From Hyperoodon ampullatus (lineage: Eukaryota; Chordata; Mammalia; Artiodactyla; Ziphiidae), in the NCBI GenBank assembly GCA_949752795.1, contig CATKHW010000058.1, positions 248,001 through 312,000 on the forward strand: DNA of 64,000 nucleotides, in the 5' to 3' direction. The translations under genes were made by a program, and so were the position numbers. Below the pieces are notes generated by a model. It was not told the origin of the DNA. It saw only the letters and a program-made list of their open reading frames with translations, and did not search any database. Of the stretch, positions 10,435 through 22,607 are shown piece by piece. Each line of letters begins with the position of its first letter. The first letter of the stretch is position 1.

Positions 10435-12173
10435 TCCAGGCAGGAAGAAGAATTAACCAAATTCTCAGACACCCACCGGGAACCAGTATAGGTCCTGAAC
10501 CAAAATTTTGGACTTGCGGTCAGCTCTCCAAAAACGAGTTGAAAAATGGAGCTCAGGGACACAGCAATTCACAAACTGGCCGAGTAATAAAGGACAACTA
10601 TCGTCCAAAAATCTGTTGAGGGAAGGCAACGAGGCGGACTTGAAAGCGAGGCAGAATAGCAGGAAACAGATTTCAAGAGGTACGTTGGAATCGCCTTTAA
10701 AGCACAGGAAGAGGGGCACAACTTCGACAATGATGCACTTGGCCAAAAAGGGCGTATGCGTTTTTTCCTGAATATATTCAGGAGAAAACGCATACGCCCT
10801 TTTTGGCCAAGCAAGCAAGCGGGCAATGCAAATCTGCACTACAAAGAAGTATCACTTCCCACCGGTCAAAAGGGACATCCACAAAATGTGTAAGAACAAG
10901 AAAGGCAAGACAGGCCCTGGAGAACAGGGAGCCTTGTTATGCTGATGGGCGGGATGTAAATTGCCAACTTCCTCTCTGGAGGAGTGCATTCTGTTCCCTA
11001 AAACAAGTAAAGAACAGAGCTACAGAGCCAAGGGCACTACCAGTCTAGGGAATATACCTTGGGAAAACTGAAAATCAATAAGACAGAGCCACCCCAAAAT
11101 TTAGGGCTGCACTGCATACAAGGACCTCAACTTGGATACACCTTAAGTATCCCAGAAAATATAAACATGGTTCAAAAAATTGTGGTACTTACGTACGATG
11201 GAATATCCCTCAGCCATGAAATCAATGTCATAAGACCAGTAGCAGCAAAATGGGTGGATTCAGGTACGATGATTCTAAGTGAAATAAGTCACACAGAAAA
11301 AGAAACTTATCATAAGATATCACTTATGAAGATCCTGTAAACATGGCTACACTTGAACTGAGTTAGGAAAGAGAACAGTGTCTCACATTTAGAAAACACT
11401 CTTATACCTGCTTAAGGGGGAAGGAGAGGTGGGGTGATGCATAAAACCAGAGTTTGATATAAGCACAGGTACCGTTCCAAAAACCAACTATGGAATAGAC
11501 AAGACCTACACCGTCCTCAGCGAAAGGGACTCAAAACCCCATATTTCCCGCAGAGGAAAATATCTGACTAGTAAGAATCTTAAAACCTATGTATTGATAT
11601 GTCTCCATAAGGGAATCAAGTGTGTCTAGACTGGCATAAACATGGCAGCGAGAATCAGCTCAAACCCACTATAAAAAGGAATTTCAAAAACAAAACAAAA
11701 AAACTGGGAAATTCTTTACAATTCCTTCAAGGTCTCTGATGAAAGCTGGAATGACCCTATCTACAACGACAGCTGGATGTGGCATAAGGAGGGACACTTG
11801 GGACTGAGACGATTGGTGAGATTGGGTGAGCAAATGCAGACACTTTAAAGCAATAATGCATGGCACCCATTCCATGGGTCCCAACTCTCCAGGTTGAAGG
11901 GAATATTACAACAGTTATAACATGTATGGGAAACCTAGAGAACGGACACACTGTGAATACGAAAGGTTTCTAAAACTCAACGAATAGTCCCTCTCCTGGT
12001 GCTCCGGTTTGACTTTCCATCTGCTTTACTATCAACCTCCCAACTTGGAGAGACAGCCCCTTTAACCTCCTGGTTCGCACAGGTTGCCAATTTGGCAGAG
12101 GATGAAAGGGAAGAGGGAGAACCAATGAGAGAGTAGCTGTTAGGCATTTGGACGGGCACATATCACTGTAATT
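10435..12173 (+). repeat. Satellite unit M7, class A with non-A 3' end
   Basis: Palindrome at 10738-10811 has one left-arm mismatch (C to T at 10765). The body is class A and shares CAACTTCCTC with M1. From about 11866-11910 it changes to GTCCCAACTC and ACAACAGTTATAACATG, the 3' end otherwise seen only in M30 and M32. It is therefore a recombinant unit, and it borders the first class C unit. The change AATTTCCAGGCAGG lies at its 5' end. Confidence 0.96.
10738..10811. repeat. Palindrome of M7, one mismatch
   Basis: C to T at 10765 in the left arm (CGTTTTTTCCTG), not matched in the right arm. A single-stranded form would still fold, with one G-T type mismatch about nine bases from the centre. 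Confidence 0.95.
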
Positions 12174-13912
12174 TCCCGGCAGGAAGAAGAATTAACCAAA
12201 GTCTCAGCCCCACACCGGGAACCAGCATAGGTCCTGATCCAGAATTTTGGACTTGCGGTAATCTCACCTAAAACGAGTTGAAAAATGAAGCTCAGGGGCA
12301 CAGCAATTCACAAAGTGGCCGATTAATAAAGGACAACTATCGTCCAAATATCTGTTGAGGGAAGGCCACGAGGCGGACTTGAAAGTGAGGCAGAATAGCA
12401 GGAAACAGATTTCAAGAGGTACGTTGGAATCGCCTTTAAAGCACAGGAAGAGGGGCACAACTTCGACAATGATGCACTTGGCCAAAAAGGGCGTATGCGT
12501 TTTCTCCTGAATATAGTCAGGAGAAAACGCATACGCCCTTTTTGGCCAAGCAAGCAAGCGGGCAATGCAAATCTGCACTACAAAGAAGTATCACTTCCCA
12601 CCGGTCAAAAGGGACATCCACAAAATGTGTAAAAACCAGAAAGGCAAGACAGGCCCTGGAGAACAGGGAGCCTTGTTATGCTGATGGGCGGGATGTAAAT
12701 TGCCAACTGCCTCTCTGGAGGAGTGCATTGCGTTCCCTAAAACAAGTAAACAACAGAGCTACAGAGCCAAGGGCACTTCCAGTCTAGGGAATATACCTTG
12801 GGAAAACTGAAAATCAAAAAGACACAGCCACCCCAAAATTTAGGGCTGCACTGCTTACAAGGACCTCAACTTGGGTACACCTTAAATATCCCAGGAAATA
12901 TAAAAATGGTTCAAAAAATTGTGGTACTTACGTACGATGGAATATCCCTCAGCCATGAAATCAATGTCATAAGACCAGTAGCAGCAAAATGGGTGGATTC
13001 AGTTACGATGATTCTAAGTGAAATAAGTCACACAGAAAAAGAAACTTATCATAAGATATCACTTATGAAGATCCTGTAAACATGGCTACACTTGAACTGA
13101 GTTAGGAAAGAGAACAGTGTCTCACATTTAGAAAACACTCTTATGCCTGCTTAAGGGGGAAGGAGAGGTGGGGTGATGCATAAAACCAGAGTTTGATATA
13201 AGCACAGGTACCGTTCCAAAAACCAACTATGGAATAGACAAGACCTACACCTTCCTCAGTGAAAGGGACTCAAAACCCCATATTTCCCGCAGAGGAATAT
13301 ATCTGACTAGTAAGAATCTTAAAACCTATGTATTGATATGTCTCCGTAAGGGAATCAAGTGTGTCTAGACTGGGATAAATATGGCAGCGAGAATCAGCTC
13401 AAACCCACTATAAAAAGGAATTTCAAAAATAAAACAAAAAAACTGGGAAATTCTTTACAATTCCTTCAGGGTCTCTGATGAAACCTGAAATGACCCTATC
13501 TACAATGACAGCTGGATGTGGCATAAGGCTGGACACTTGGGACTGAGAGGATTGGTGAGATTGGGTGAGCAAATGCAGACGCTTTAAAGCAATAATGCAT
13601 GGCACACATTCCATGGGTCCCAACTCTCCAGGTTGAAAGGAATATTACTACAGATATAACATGTACGGGAATCCTAGAGAACGGACACACTGTGAATACG
13701 AAAGGTTTCTAAAACTCAACGAATAGTCCCTCTCCTGGTGCTCCGGTTTGACTTTCCATCTGCTTTACTATCAACCTCCCAACTTGGAGAGACAGCCCCT
13801 TTAACCTCCTGGTTCGCACAGGTTGCCAATTTGGCAGAGGATGAAAGGGAAGAGGGAGAACCAATGAGAGAGTAGCTGTTAGGCATTTGGACGGGCACAT
13901 ATCACTGTAATT
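12174..13912 (+). repeat. Satellite unit M8, class C
   Basis: Palindrome at 12477-12550 with the class C central mismatch (T to G at 12516). The left part is diverged from A and B: CCTGATCCAGAATTT, CACCTAAAACG, AAAGTGGCCGATTAA, CAAATATCTG and GGCCACGAGG. Private changes are GGTAATCTCACC near 12256 and GACGCTTTAAAG near 13578. Confidence 0.97.
12477..12550. repeat. Class C palindrome with central mismatch
   Basis: The centre reads AATATAGTCAGG, T to G at 12516, so the third pair from the axis is broken. The same state is at 14255, 52512, 55990 and 57729 (M9, M31, M33, M34), which makes it a class C marker. It is the only right-arm change seen in any copy. Confidence 0.95.
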
Positions 13913-15651
13913 TCCCGGCAGGAAGAAGAATTAACCAAAGTCTCAGCCCCCCACCGGGAACCAGCATAGGTCCTGATCCAGAATTTTGGACTTGCGGTCA
14001 GCTCACCTAAAACGAGTTGAAAAATGAAGCTCAGGGGCACAGCAATTCACAAAGTGGCCGATTAATAAAGGACAACTATCGTCCAAATATCTGTTGAGGG
14101 AAGGCCACGAGGCGGACTTGAAAGTGAGGCAGAATAGCAGGAAACAGATTTCAAGAGGTACGTTGGAATCGCCTTTAAAGCACAGGAAGAGGGGCACAAC
14201 TTCGACAATGATGCACTTGGCCAAAAAGGGTGTATGCGTTTTCTCCTGAATATAGTCAGGAGAAAACGCATACGCCCTTTTTGGCCAAGCAAGCAAGCGG
14301 GCAATGCAAATCTGCACTACAAAGAAGTATCACTTCCCACCGGTCAAAAGGGACATCCACAAAATGTGTAAAAACCAGAAAGGCAAGACAGGCCCTGGAG
14401 AACAGGGAGCCTTGTTATGCTGATGGGCGGGATGTAAATTGCCAACTGCCTCTCTGGAGGAGTGCATTGCGTTCCCTAAAACAAGTAAACAACAGAGCTA
14501 CAGAGCCAAGGGCACTTCCAGTCTAGGGAATATACCTTGGGAAAACTGAAAATCAAAAAGACACAGCCACCCCAAAATTTAGGGCTGCACTGCTTACAAG
14601 GACCTCAACTTGGGTACACCTTAAATATCCCAGGAAATATAAAAATGGTTCAAAAAATTGTGGTACTTACGTACGATGGAATATCCCTCAGCCATGAAAT
14701 CAATGTCATAAGACCAGTAGCAGCAAAATGGGTGGATTCAGTTACGATGATTCTAAGTGAAATAAGTCACAGAGAAAAAGAAACTTATCATAAGATATCA
14801 CTTATGAAGATCCTGTAAACATGGCTACACTTGAACTGAGTTAGGAAAGAGAACAGTGTCTCACATTTAGGAAACACTCTTATGCCTGCTTAAGGGGGAA
14901 GGAGAGGTGGGGTGATGCATAAAACCAGAGTTTGATATAAGCACAGGTACCGTTCCAAAAACCAACTATGGAATAGACAAGACCTACACCTTCCTCAGTG
15001 AAAGGGACTCAAAACCCCATATTTCCCGCAGAGGAATATATCTGACTAGTAAGAATCTTAAAACCTATGTATTGATATGTCTCCGTAAGGGAATCAAGTG
15101 TGTCTAGACTGGGATAAATATGGCAGCGAGAATCAGCTCAAACCCACTATAAAAAGGAATTTCAAAAATAAAACAAAAAAACTGGGAAATTCTTTACAAT
15201 TCCTTCAGGGTCTCTGATGAAACCTGAAATGACCCTATCTACAATGACAGCTGGATGTGGCATAAGGCTGGACACTTGGGACTGAGAGGATTGGTGAGAT
15301 TGGGTGAGCAAATGCAGACCCTTTAAAGCAATAATGCATGGCACACATTCCATGGGTCCCAACTCTCCAGGTTGAAGGGAATATTACTACAGATATAACA
15401 TGTACGGGAATCCTAGAGAACGGACACACTGTGAATACGAAAGGTTTCTAAAACTCAACGAATAGTCCCTCTCCTGGTGCTCCGGTTTGACTTTCCATCT
15501 GCTTTATTATCAACCTCCCAACTTGGAGAGACAGCCCCTTTAACCTCCTGGTTCGCACAGGTTGCCAATTTGGCAGAGGATGAAAGGGAAGAGGGAGAAC
15601 CAATGAGAGAGTAGCTGTTAGGCATTTGGACGGGCACATATCACTGTAATT
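13913..15651 (+). repeat. Satellite unit M9, class C
   Basis: Palindrome at 14216-14289 carries the class C central mismatch and a CpG transition at 14231 (GGGTGTATG). It is close to M8 and M34. The 3' end already has class B TTTATTATC and CACAGAGAAAA, which grades into the B block that follows. Confidence 0.97.
14216..14289. repeat. Palindrome of M9, two mismatches
   Basis: Besides the central class C change at 14255, the left arm has C to T at 14231, a CpG transition. The right arm keeps the original CG. Confidence 0.95.
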
Positions 15652-17390
15652 TCCCGGCAGGAAGAAGAATTAACCAAAGTCTCAGCCACCCACCGGGAAT
15701 CAGTATAGATCCTGCACCAAAATTTTGGACTTGCGGTCAGCTCACCAAAAACGAGTTGAAAAATGGAGCTCAGGGGCACAGCAATTCACAAACTGGCCGA
15801 GTAATAAAGGACAACTATCGTCCAAAAATCTGTTGAGGGAAGGCAACGAGGCGGACTTGAAAGCGAGGCAGAATAGCAGGAAACAGATTTCAAGAGGTAC
15901 GTTGGAATCGCCTTTAAAGCACAGGAAGAGGGGCACAACTTCGACAATGATGCACTTGGCCAAAAAGGGCGTATGCGTTTTCTCCTGAATATATTCAGGA
16001 GAAAACGCATACGCCCTTTTTGGCCAAGCAAGCAAGCGGGCAATGCAAATCTGCACTACAAAGAAGTATCACTTCCCACCGGTCAAAAGGGACATCCACA
16101 AAATGTGTAAAAACCAGAAAGGCAAGACAGGCCCTGGAGAACAGGGAGCCTTGTTATGCTGATGGGCGGGATGTAAATTGCAAACTGCCTCTCTGGAGGA
16201 GTGCATTGTGTTCCCTAAAACAAGTAAACAACAGAGCTACAGAGCCAAGGGCACTTCCAGTCTAGGGAATATACCTGGGAAAAACTGAAAATCAATAAGA
16301 CAGAGCCACCCCAAAATTTAGGCCTGCACTGCTTACAAGGACCTCAACTTGGGTACACCTTAAATATCCCAGGAAATATAAAATTGGTTCAAAAAATTGT
16401 GGTACTTACGTACGATGGAATATCCCTCAGCCATGAAATCAATGTCATAAGACCAGTAGCAGCAAAATGGGTGGATTCAGTTACGATGATTCTAAGTGAA
16501 ATAAGTCACAGAGAAAAAGAAACTTATCATAAGATATCACTTATGAAGATCCTGTAAACATGGCTACACTTGAACTGAGTTAGGAAAGAGAACAGTGTCT
16601 CACATTTAGGAAACACTCTTATGCCTGCTTAAGGGGGAAGGAGAGGTGGGGTGATGCATAAAACCAGAGTTTGATATAAGCACAGGTACCGTTCCAAAAA
16701 CCAACTATGGAATAGACAAGACCTACACCTTCCTCAGTGAAAGGGACTCAAAACCCCATATTTCCCGCAGAGGAATATATCTGACTAGTAAGAATCTTAA
16801 AACCTATGTATTGATATGTCTCCGTAAGGGAATCAAGTGTGTCTAGACTGGGATAAATATGGCAGCGAGAATCAGCTCAAACCCACTATAAAAAGGAATT
16901 TCAAAAATAAAACAAAAAAACTGGGAAATTCTTTACAATTCCTTCAGGGTCTCTGATGAAACCTGAAATGACCCTATCTACAATGACAGCTGGATGTGGC
17001 ATAAGGCTGGACACTTGGGACTGAGAGGATTGGTGAGATTGGGTGAGCAAATGCAGACCCTTTAAAGCAATAATGCATGGCACACATTCCATGGGTCCCA
17101 ACTCTCCAGGTTGAAGGGAATATTACTACAGATATAACATGTACGGGAATCCTAGAGAACGGACACACTGTGAATACGAAAGGTTTCTAAAACTCAACGA
17201 ATAGTCCCTCTCCTGGTGCTCCGGTTTGACTTTCCATCTGCTTTATTATCAACCTCCCAACTTGGAGAGACAGCCCCTTTAACCTCCTGGTTCGCACAGG
17301 TTGCCAATTTGGCAGAGGATGAAAGGGAAGAGGGAGAACCAATGAGAGAGTAGCTGTTAGGCATTTGGACGGGCACATATCACTGTAATT
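15652..17390 (+). repeat. Satellite unit M10, class B (P type)
   Basis: Palindrome at 15955-16028, perfect. First unit of the B block: AGATCCTGCACC on the left, then the P markers ATACCTGGGAAAAACTG, TTTAGGCCTGC and AAAATTGGTTC, and the C-like TCAGTTACG. P markers recur in M15 and M35, each followed by a Q unit. Confidence 0.97.
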
Positions 17391-19129
17391 TCCCGGCAGG
17401 AAGAAGAATTAACCAAAGTCTCAGCCACCCACCGGGAATCAGTATAGATCCTGCACCAAAATTTTGGACTTGCGGTCAGCTCACCAAAAACGAGTTGAAA
17501 AATGGAGCTCAGGGGCACAGCAATTCACAAACTGGCCGAGTAATAAAGGACAACTATCGTCCAAAAATCTGTTGAGGGAAGGCAACGAGGCGGACTTGAA
17601 AGCGAGGCAGAATAGCAGGAAACAGATTTCAAGAGGTACGTTGGAATCGCCTTTAAAGCACAGGAAGAGGGGCACAACTTCGACAATGATGCACTTGGCC
17701 CAAAAGGGCGTATGCGTTTTCTCCTGAATATATTCAGGAGAAAACGCATACGCCCTTTTTGGCCAAGCAAGCAAGCGGGCAATGCAAATCTGCACTACAA
17801 AGAAGTATCACTTCCCACCGGTCAAAAGGGACATCCACAAAATGTGTAAAAACCAGAAAGGCAAGACAGGCCCTGGAGAACAGGGTGCCTTGTTATGCTG
17901 ATGGGCGGGATGTAAATTGCCAACTGCCTCTCTGGAGGAGTGCATTGTGTTCCCTAAAACAAGTAAACAACAGAGCTACAGAGCCAAGGGCACTTCCAGT
18001 CTAGGGAATATACCTTGGGAAAACTGAAAATCAAATAGACACAGCCACCCCAAAATTTAGGGCTGCACTGCTTACAAGGACCTCAACTTGGGTACACCTT
18101 AAATATCCCAGGAAATATAAAAATGGTTCAAAAAATTGTGGTACTTACGTACGATGGAATATCCCTCAGCCATGAAATCAATGTCATAAGACCAGTAGCA
18201 GCAAAATGGGTGGATTCAGGTACGATGATTCTAAGTGAAATAAGTCACAGAGAAAAAGAAACTTATCATAAGATATCACTTATGAAGATCCTGTAAACAT
18301 GGCTACACTTGAACTGAGTTAGGAAAGAGAACAGTGTCTCACATTTAGAAAACACTCTTATGCCTGCTTAAGGGGGAAGGAGAGGTGGGGTGATGCATAA
18401 AACCAGAGTTTGATATAAGCACAGGTACCGTTCCAAAAACCAACTATGGAATAGACAAGACCTACACCTTCCTCAGTGAAAGGGACTCAAAACCCCATAT
18501 TTCCCGCAGAGGAATATATCTGACTAGTAAGAATCTTAAAACCTATGTATTGATATGTCTCCGTAAGGGAATCAAGTGTGTCTAGACTGGGATAAATATG
18601 GCAGCGAGAATCAGCTCAAACCCACTATAAAAAGGAATTTCAAAAATAAAACAAAAAAACTGGGAAATTCTTTACAATTCCTTCAGGGTCTCTGATGAAA
18701 CCTGAAATGACCCTATCTACAATGACAGCTGGATGTGGCATAAGGCTGGACACTTGGGACTGAGAGGATTGGTGAGATTGGGTGAGCAAATGCAGACCCT
18801 TTAAAGCAATAATGCATGGCACACATTCCATGGGTCCCAACTCTCCAGGTTGAAGGGAATATTACTACAGATATAACATGTACGGGAATCCTAGAGAACG
18901 GACACACTGTGAATACGAAAGGTTTCTAAAACTCAACGAATAGTCCCTCTCCTGGTGCTCCGGTTTGACTTTCCATCTGCTTTATTATCAACCTCCCAAC
19001 TTGGAGAGACAGCCCCTTTAACCTCCTGGTTCGCACAGGTTGCCAATTTGGCAGAGGATGAAAGGGAAGAGGGAGAACCAATGAGAGAGTAGCTGTTAGG
19101 CATTTGGACGGGCACATATCACTGTAATT
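17391..19129 (+). repeat. Satellite unit M11, class B (Q type)
   Basis: Palindrome at 17694-17767 has an uncompensated left-arm change (A to C at 17701, reading GGCCCAAAAGGG). Q markers are CAGGGTGCCTTG and CAAATAGACACAG. The same palindrome change is in M16, M23, M24, M25 and M36. Confidence 0.97.
17694..17767. repeat. Q-type palindrome with one arm mismatch
   Basis: A to C at 17701 (GGCCCAAAAGGG). It recurs at 26396, 38569, 40308, 42047 and 61176 (M16, M23, M24, M25, M36). The right arm keeps five T in all six units, so the arms have not been converted back to symmetry after this variant spread. Confidence 0.95.
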
Positions 19130-20868
19130 TCCCGGCAGGAAGAAGAATTAACCAAAGTCTCAGCCACCCACCGGGAATCAGTATAGATCCTGCACCAAAA
19201 TTTTGGACTTGCGGTCAGCTCACCAAAAACGAGTTGAAAAATGGAGCTCAGGGGCACAGCAATTCACAAACTGGCCGAGTAATAAAGGACAACTATCGTC
19301 CAAAAATCTGTTGAGGGAAGGCAACGAGGCGGACTTGAAAGCGAGGCAGAATAGCAGGAAACAGATTTCAAGAGGTACGTTGGAATCGCCTTTAAAGCAC
19401 AGGAAGAGGGGCACAACTTCGACAATGATGCACTTGGCCAAAAAGGGCGTATGCGTTTTCTCCTGAATATATTCAGGAGAAAACGCATACGCCCTTTTTG
19501 GCCAAGCAAGCAAGCGGGCAATGCAAATCTGCACTACAAAGAAGTATCACTTCCCACCGGTCAAAAGGGACATCCACAAAATGTGTAAAAACCAGAAAGG
19601 CAAGACAGGCCCTGGAGAACAGGGAGCCTTGTTATGCTGATGGGCGGGATGTAAATTGCCAACTGCCTCTCTGGAGGAGTGCATTGTGTTCCTTAAAACA
19701 AGTAAACAACATAGCTACAGAGCCAAGGGCACTTCCAGTCTAGGGAATATACCTTGGGAAAACTGAAAATCAAAAAGACACAGTCACCCCAAAATTTACG
19801 GCTGCACTGCTTACAAGGACCTCAACTTGGGTACACCTTAAATATCCCAGGAAATATAAAAATGGTTCAAAAAATTGTGGTACTTACGTACGATGGAATA
19901 TCCCTCAGCCATGAAATCAATGTCATAAGACCAGTAGCAGCAAAATGGGTGGATTCAGGTACGATGATTCTAAGTGAAATAAGTCACAGAGAAAAAGAAA
20001 CTTATCATAAGATATCACTTATGAAGATCCTGTAAACATGGCTACACTTGAACTGAGTTAGGAAAGAGAACAGTGTCTCACATTTAGAAAACACTCTTAT
20101 GCCTGCTTAAGGGGGAAGGAGAGGTGGGGTGATGCATAAAACCAGAGTTTGATATAAGCACAGGTACCGTTCCAAAAACCAACTATGGAATAGACAAGAC
20201 CTACACCTTCCTCAGTGAAAGGGACTCAAAACCCCATATTTCCCGCAGAGGAATATATCTGACTAGTAAGAATCTTAAAACCTATGTATTGATATGTCTC
20301 CGTAAGGGAATCAAGTGTGTCTAGACTGGGATAAATATGGCAGCGAGAATCAGCTCAAACCCACTATAAAAAGGAATTTCAAAAATAAAACAAAAAAACT
20401 GGGAAATTCTTTACAATTCCTTCAGGGTCTCTGATGAAACCTGAAATGACCCTATCTACAATGACAGCTGGATGTGGCATAAGGCTGGACACTTGGGACT
20501 GAGAGGATTGGTGAGATTGGGTGAGCAAATGCAGACCCTTTAAAGCAATAATGCATGGCACACATTCCATGGGTCCCAACTCTCCATGTTGAAGGGAATA
20601 TTACTACAGATATAACATGTACGGGAATCCTAGAGAACGGACACACTGTGAATACGAAAGGTTTCTAAAACTCAACGAATAGTCCCTCTCCTGGTGCTCC
20701 GGTTTGACTTTCCATCTGCTTTATTATCAACCTCCCAACTTGGAGAGACAGCCCCTTTAACCTCCTGGTTCGCACAGGTTGCCAATTTGGCAGAGGATGA
20801 AAGGGAAGAGGGAGAACCAATGAGAGAGTAGCTGTTAGGCATTTGGACGGGCACATATCACTGTAATT
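19130..20868 (+). repeat. Satellite unit M12, class B (R type)
   Basis: Palindrome at 19433-19506, perfect. R markers are GTTCCTTAAAAC, CAACATAGC and AGACACAGTCACC, shared with M14 and M19. Private changes are TTTACGGCTGC near 19795 and CTCCATGTTG near 20582. Confidence 0.97.
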
Positions 20869-22607
20869 TCCCGGCAGGAAGAAGAATTAACCAAAGTCTC
20901 AGCCACCCACCGGGAATCAGTATAGATCCGGAACCAAAATTTTGGACTTGCGGTCAGCTCACCAAAAACGAGTTGAAAAATGGAGCTCAGGGGCACAGCA
21001 ATTCACAAACTGGCCGAGTAATAAAGGACAACTATCGTCCAAAAATCTGTTGAGGGAAGGCAACGAGGCGGACTTGAAAGCGAGGCAGAATAGCAGGAAA
21101 CAGATTTCAAGAGGTACGTTGGAATCGCCTTTAAAGCACAGGAAGAGGGGCACAACTTCGACAATGATGCACTTGGCCAAAAAGGGCGTATGCGTTTTCT
21201 CCTGAATATATTCAGGAGAAAACGCATACGCCCTTTTTGGCCAAGCAAGCAAGCGGGCAATGCAAATCTGCACTACAAAGAAGTATCACTTCCCACCAGT
21301 CAAAAGGGACATCCACAAAATGTGTAAAAACCAGAAAGGCAAGACAGGCCCTGGAGAACAGGGTGCCTTGTTATGCTGATGGGCGGGATGTAAATTGCCA
21401 ACTGCCTCTCTGGAGGAGTGCATTGTGTTCCCTAAAACAAGTAAACAACAGAGCTACAGAGCCAAGGGCACTTCCAGTCTAGGGAATATACCTTGGGAAA
21501 ACTGAAAATCAAATAGACACAGCCACCCCAAAATTTAGGGCTGCACTGCTTACAAGGACCTCAACTTGGGTACACCTTAAATATCCCAGGAAATATAAAA
21601 ATGGTTCAAAAAATTGTGGTACTTACGTACGATGGAATATCCCTCAGCCATGAAATCAATGTCATAAGACCAGTAGCAGCAAAATGGGTGGATTCAGGTA
21701 CGATGATTCTAAGTGAAATAAGTCACAGAGAAAAAGAAACTTATCATAAGATATCACTTATGAAGATCCTGTAAACATGGCTACACTTGAACTGAGTTAG
21801 GAAAGAGAACAGTGTCTCACATTTAGAAAACACTCTTATGCCTGCTTAAGGGGGAAGGAGAGGTGGGGTGATGCATAAAACCAGAGTTTGATATAAGCAC
21901 AGGTACCGTTCCAAAAACCAACTATGGAATAGACAAGACCTACACCTTCCTCAGTGAAAGGGACTCAAAACCCCATATTTCCCGCAGAGGAATATATCTG
22001 ACTAGTAAGAATCTTAAAACCTATGTATTGATATGTCTCCGTAAGGGAATCAAGTGTGTCTAGACTGGGATAAATATGGCAGCGAGAATCAGCTCAAACC
22101 CACTATAAAAAGGAATTTCAAAAATAAAACAAAAAAACTGGGAAATTCTTTACAATTCCTTCAGGGTCTCTGATGAAACCTGAAATGACCCTATCTACAA
22201 TGACAGCTGGATGTGGCATAAGGCTGGACACTTGGGACTGAGAGGATTGGTGAGATTGGGTGAGCAAATGCAGACCCTTTAAAGCAATAATGCATGGCAC
22301 ACATTCCATGGGTCCCAACTCTCCAGGTTGAAGGGAATATTACTACAGATATAACATGTACGGGAATCCTAGAGAACGGACACACTGTGAATACGAAAGG
22401 TTTCTAAAACTCAACGAATAGTCCCCCTCCTGGTGCTCCGGTTTGACTTTCCATCTGCTTTATTATCAACCTCCCAACTTGGAGAGACAGCCCCTTTAAC
22501 CTCCTGGTTCGCACAGGTTGCCAATTTGGCAGAGGATGAAAGGGAAGAGGGAGAACCAATGAGAGAGTAGCTGTTAGGCATTTGGACGGGCACATATCAC
22601 TGTAATT
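20869..22607 (+). repeat. Satellite unit M13, class B (Q type)
   Basis: Palindrome at 21172-21245, perfect. Q markers (CAGGGTGCC, CAAATAGAC) are combined with CCACCAGTC, a CpG transition shared with M17, M20 and M37, and AGATCCGGAACC on the left. Private AGTCCCCCTCC near 22421. Confidence 0.97.
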
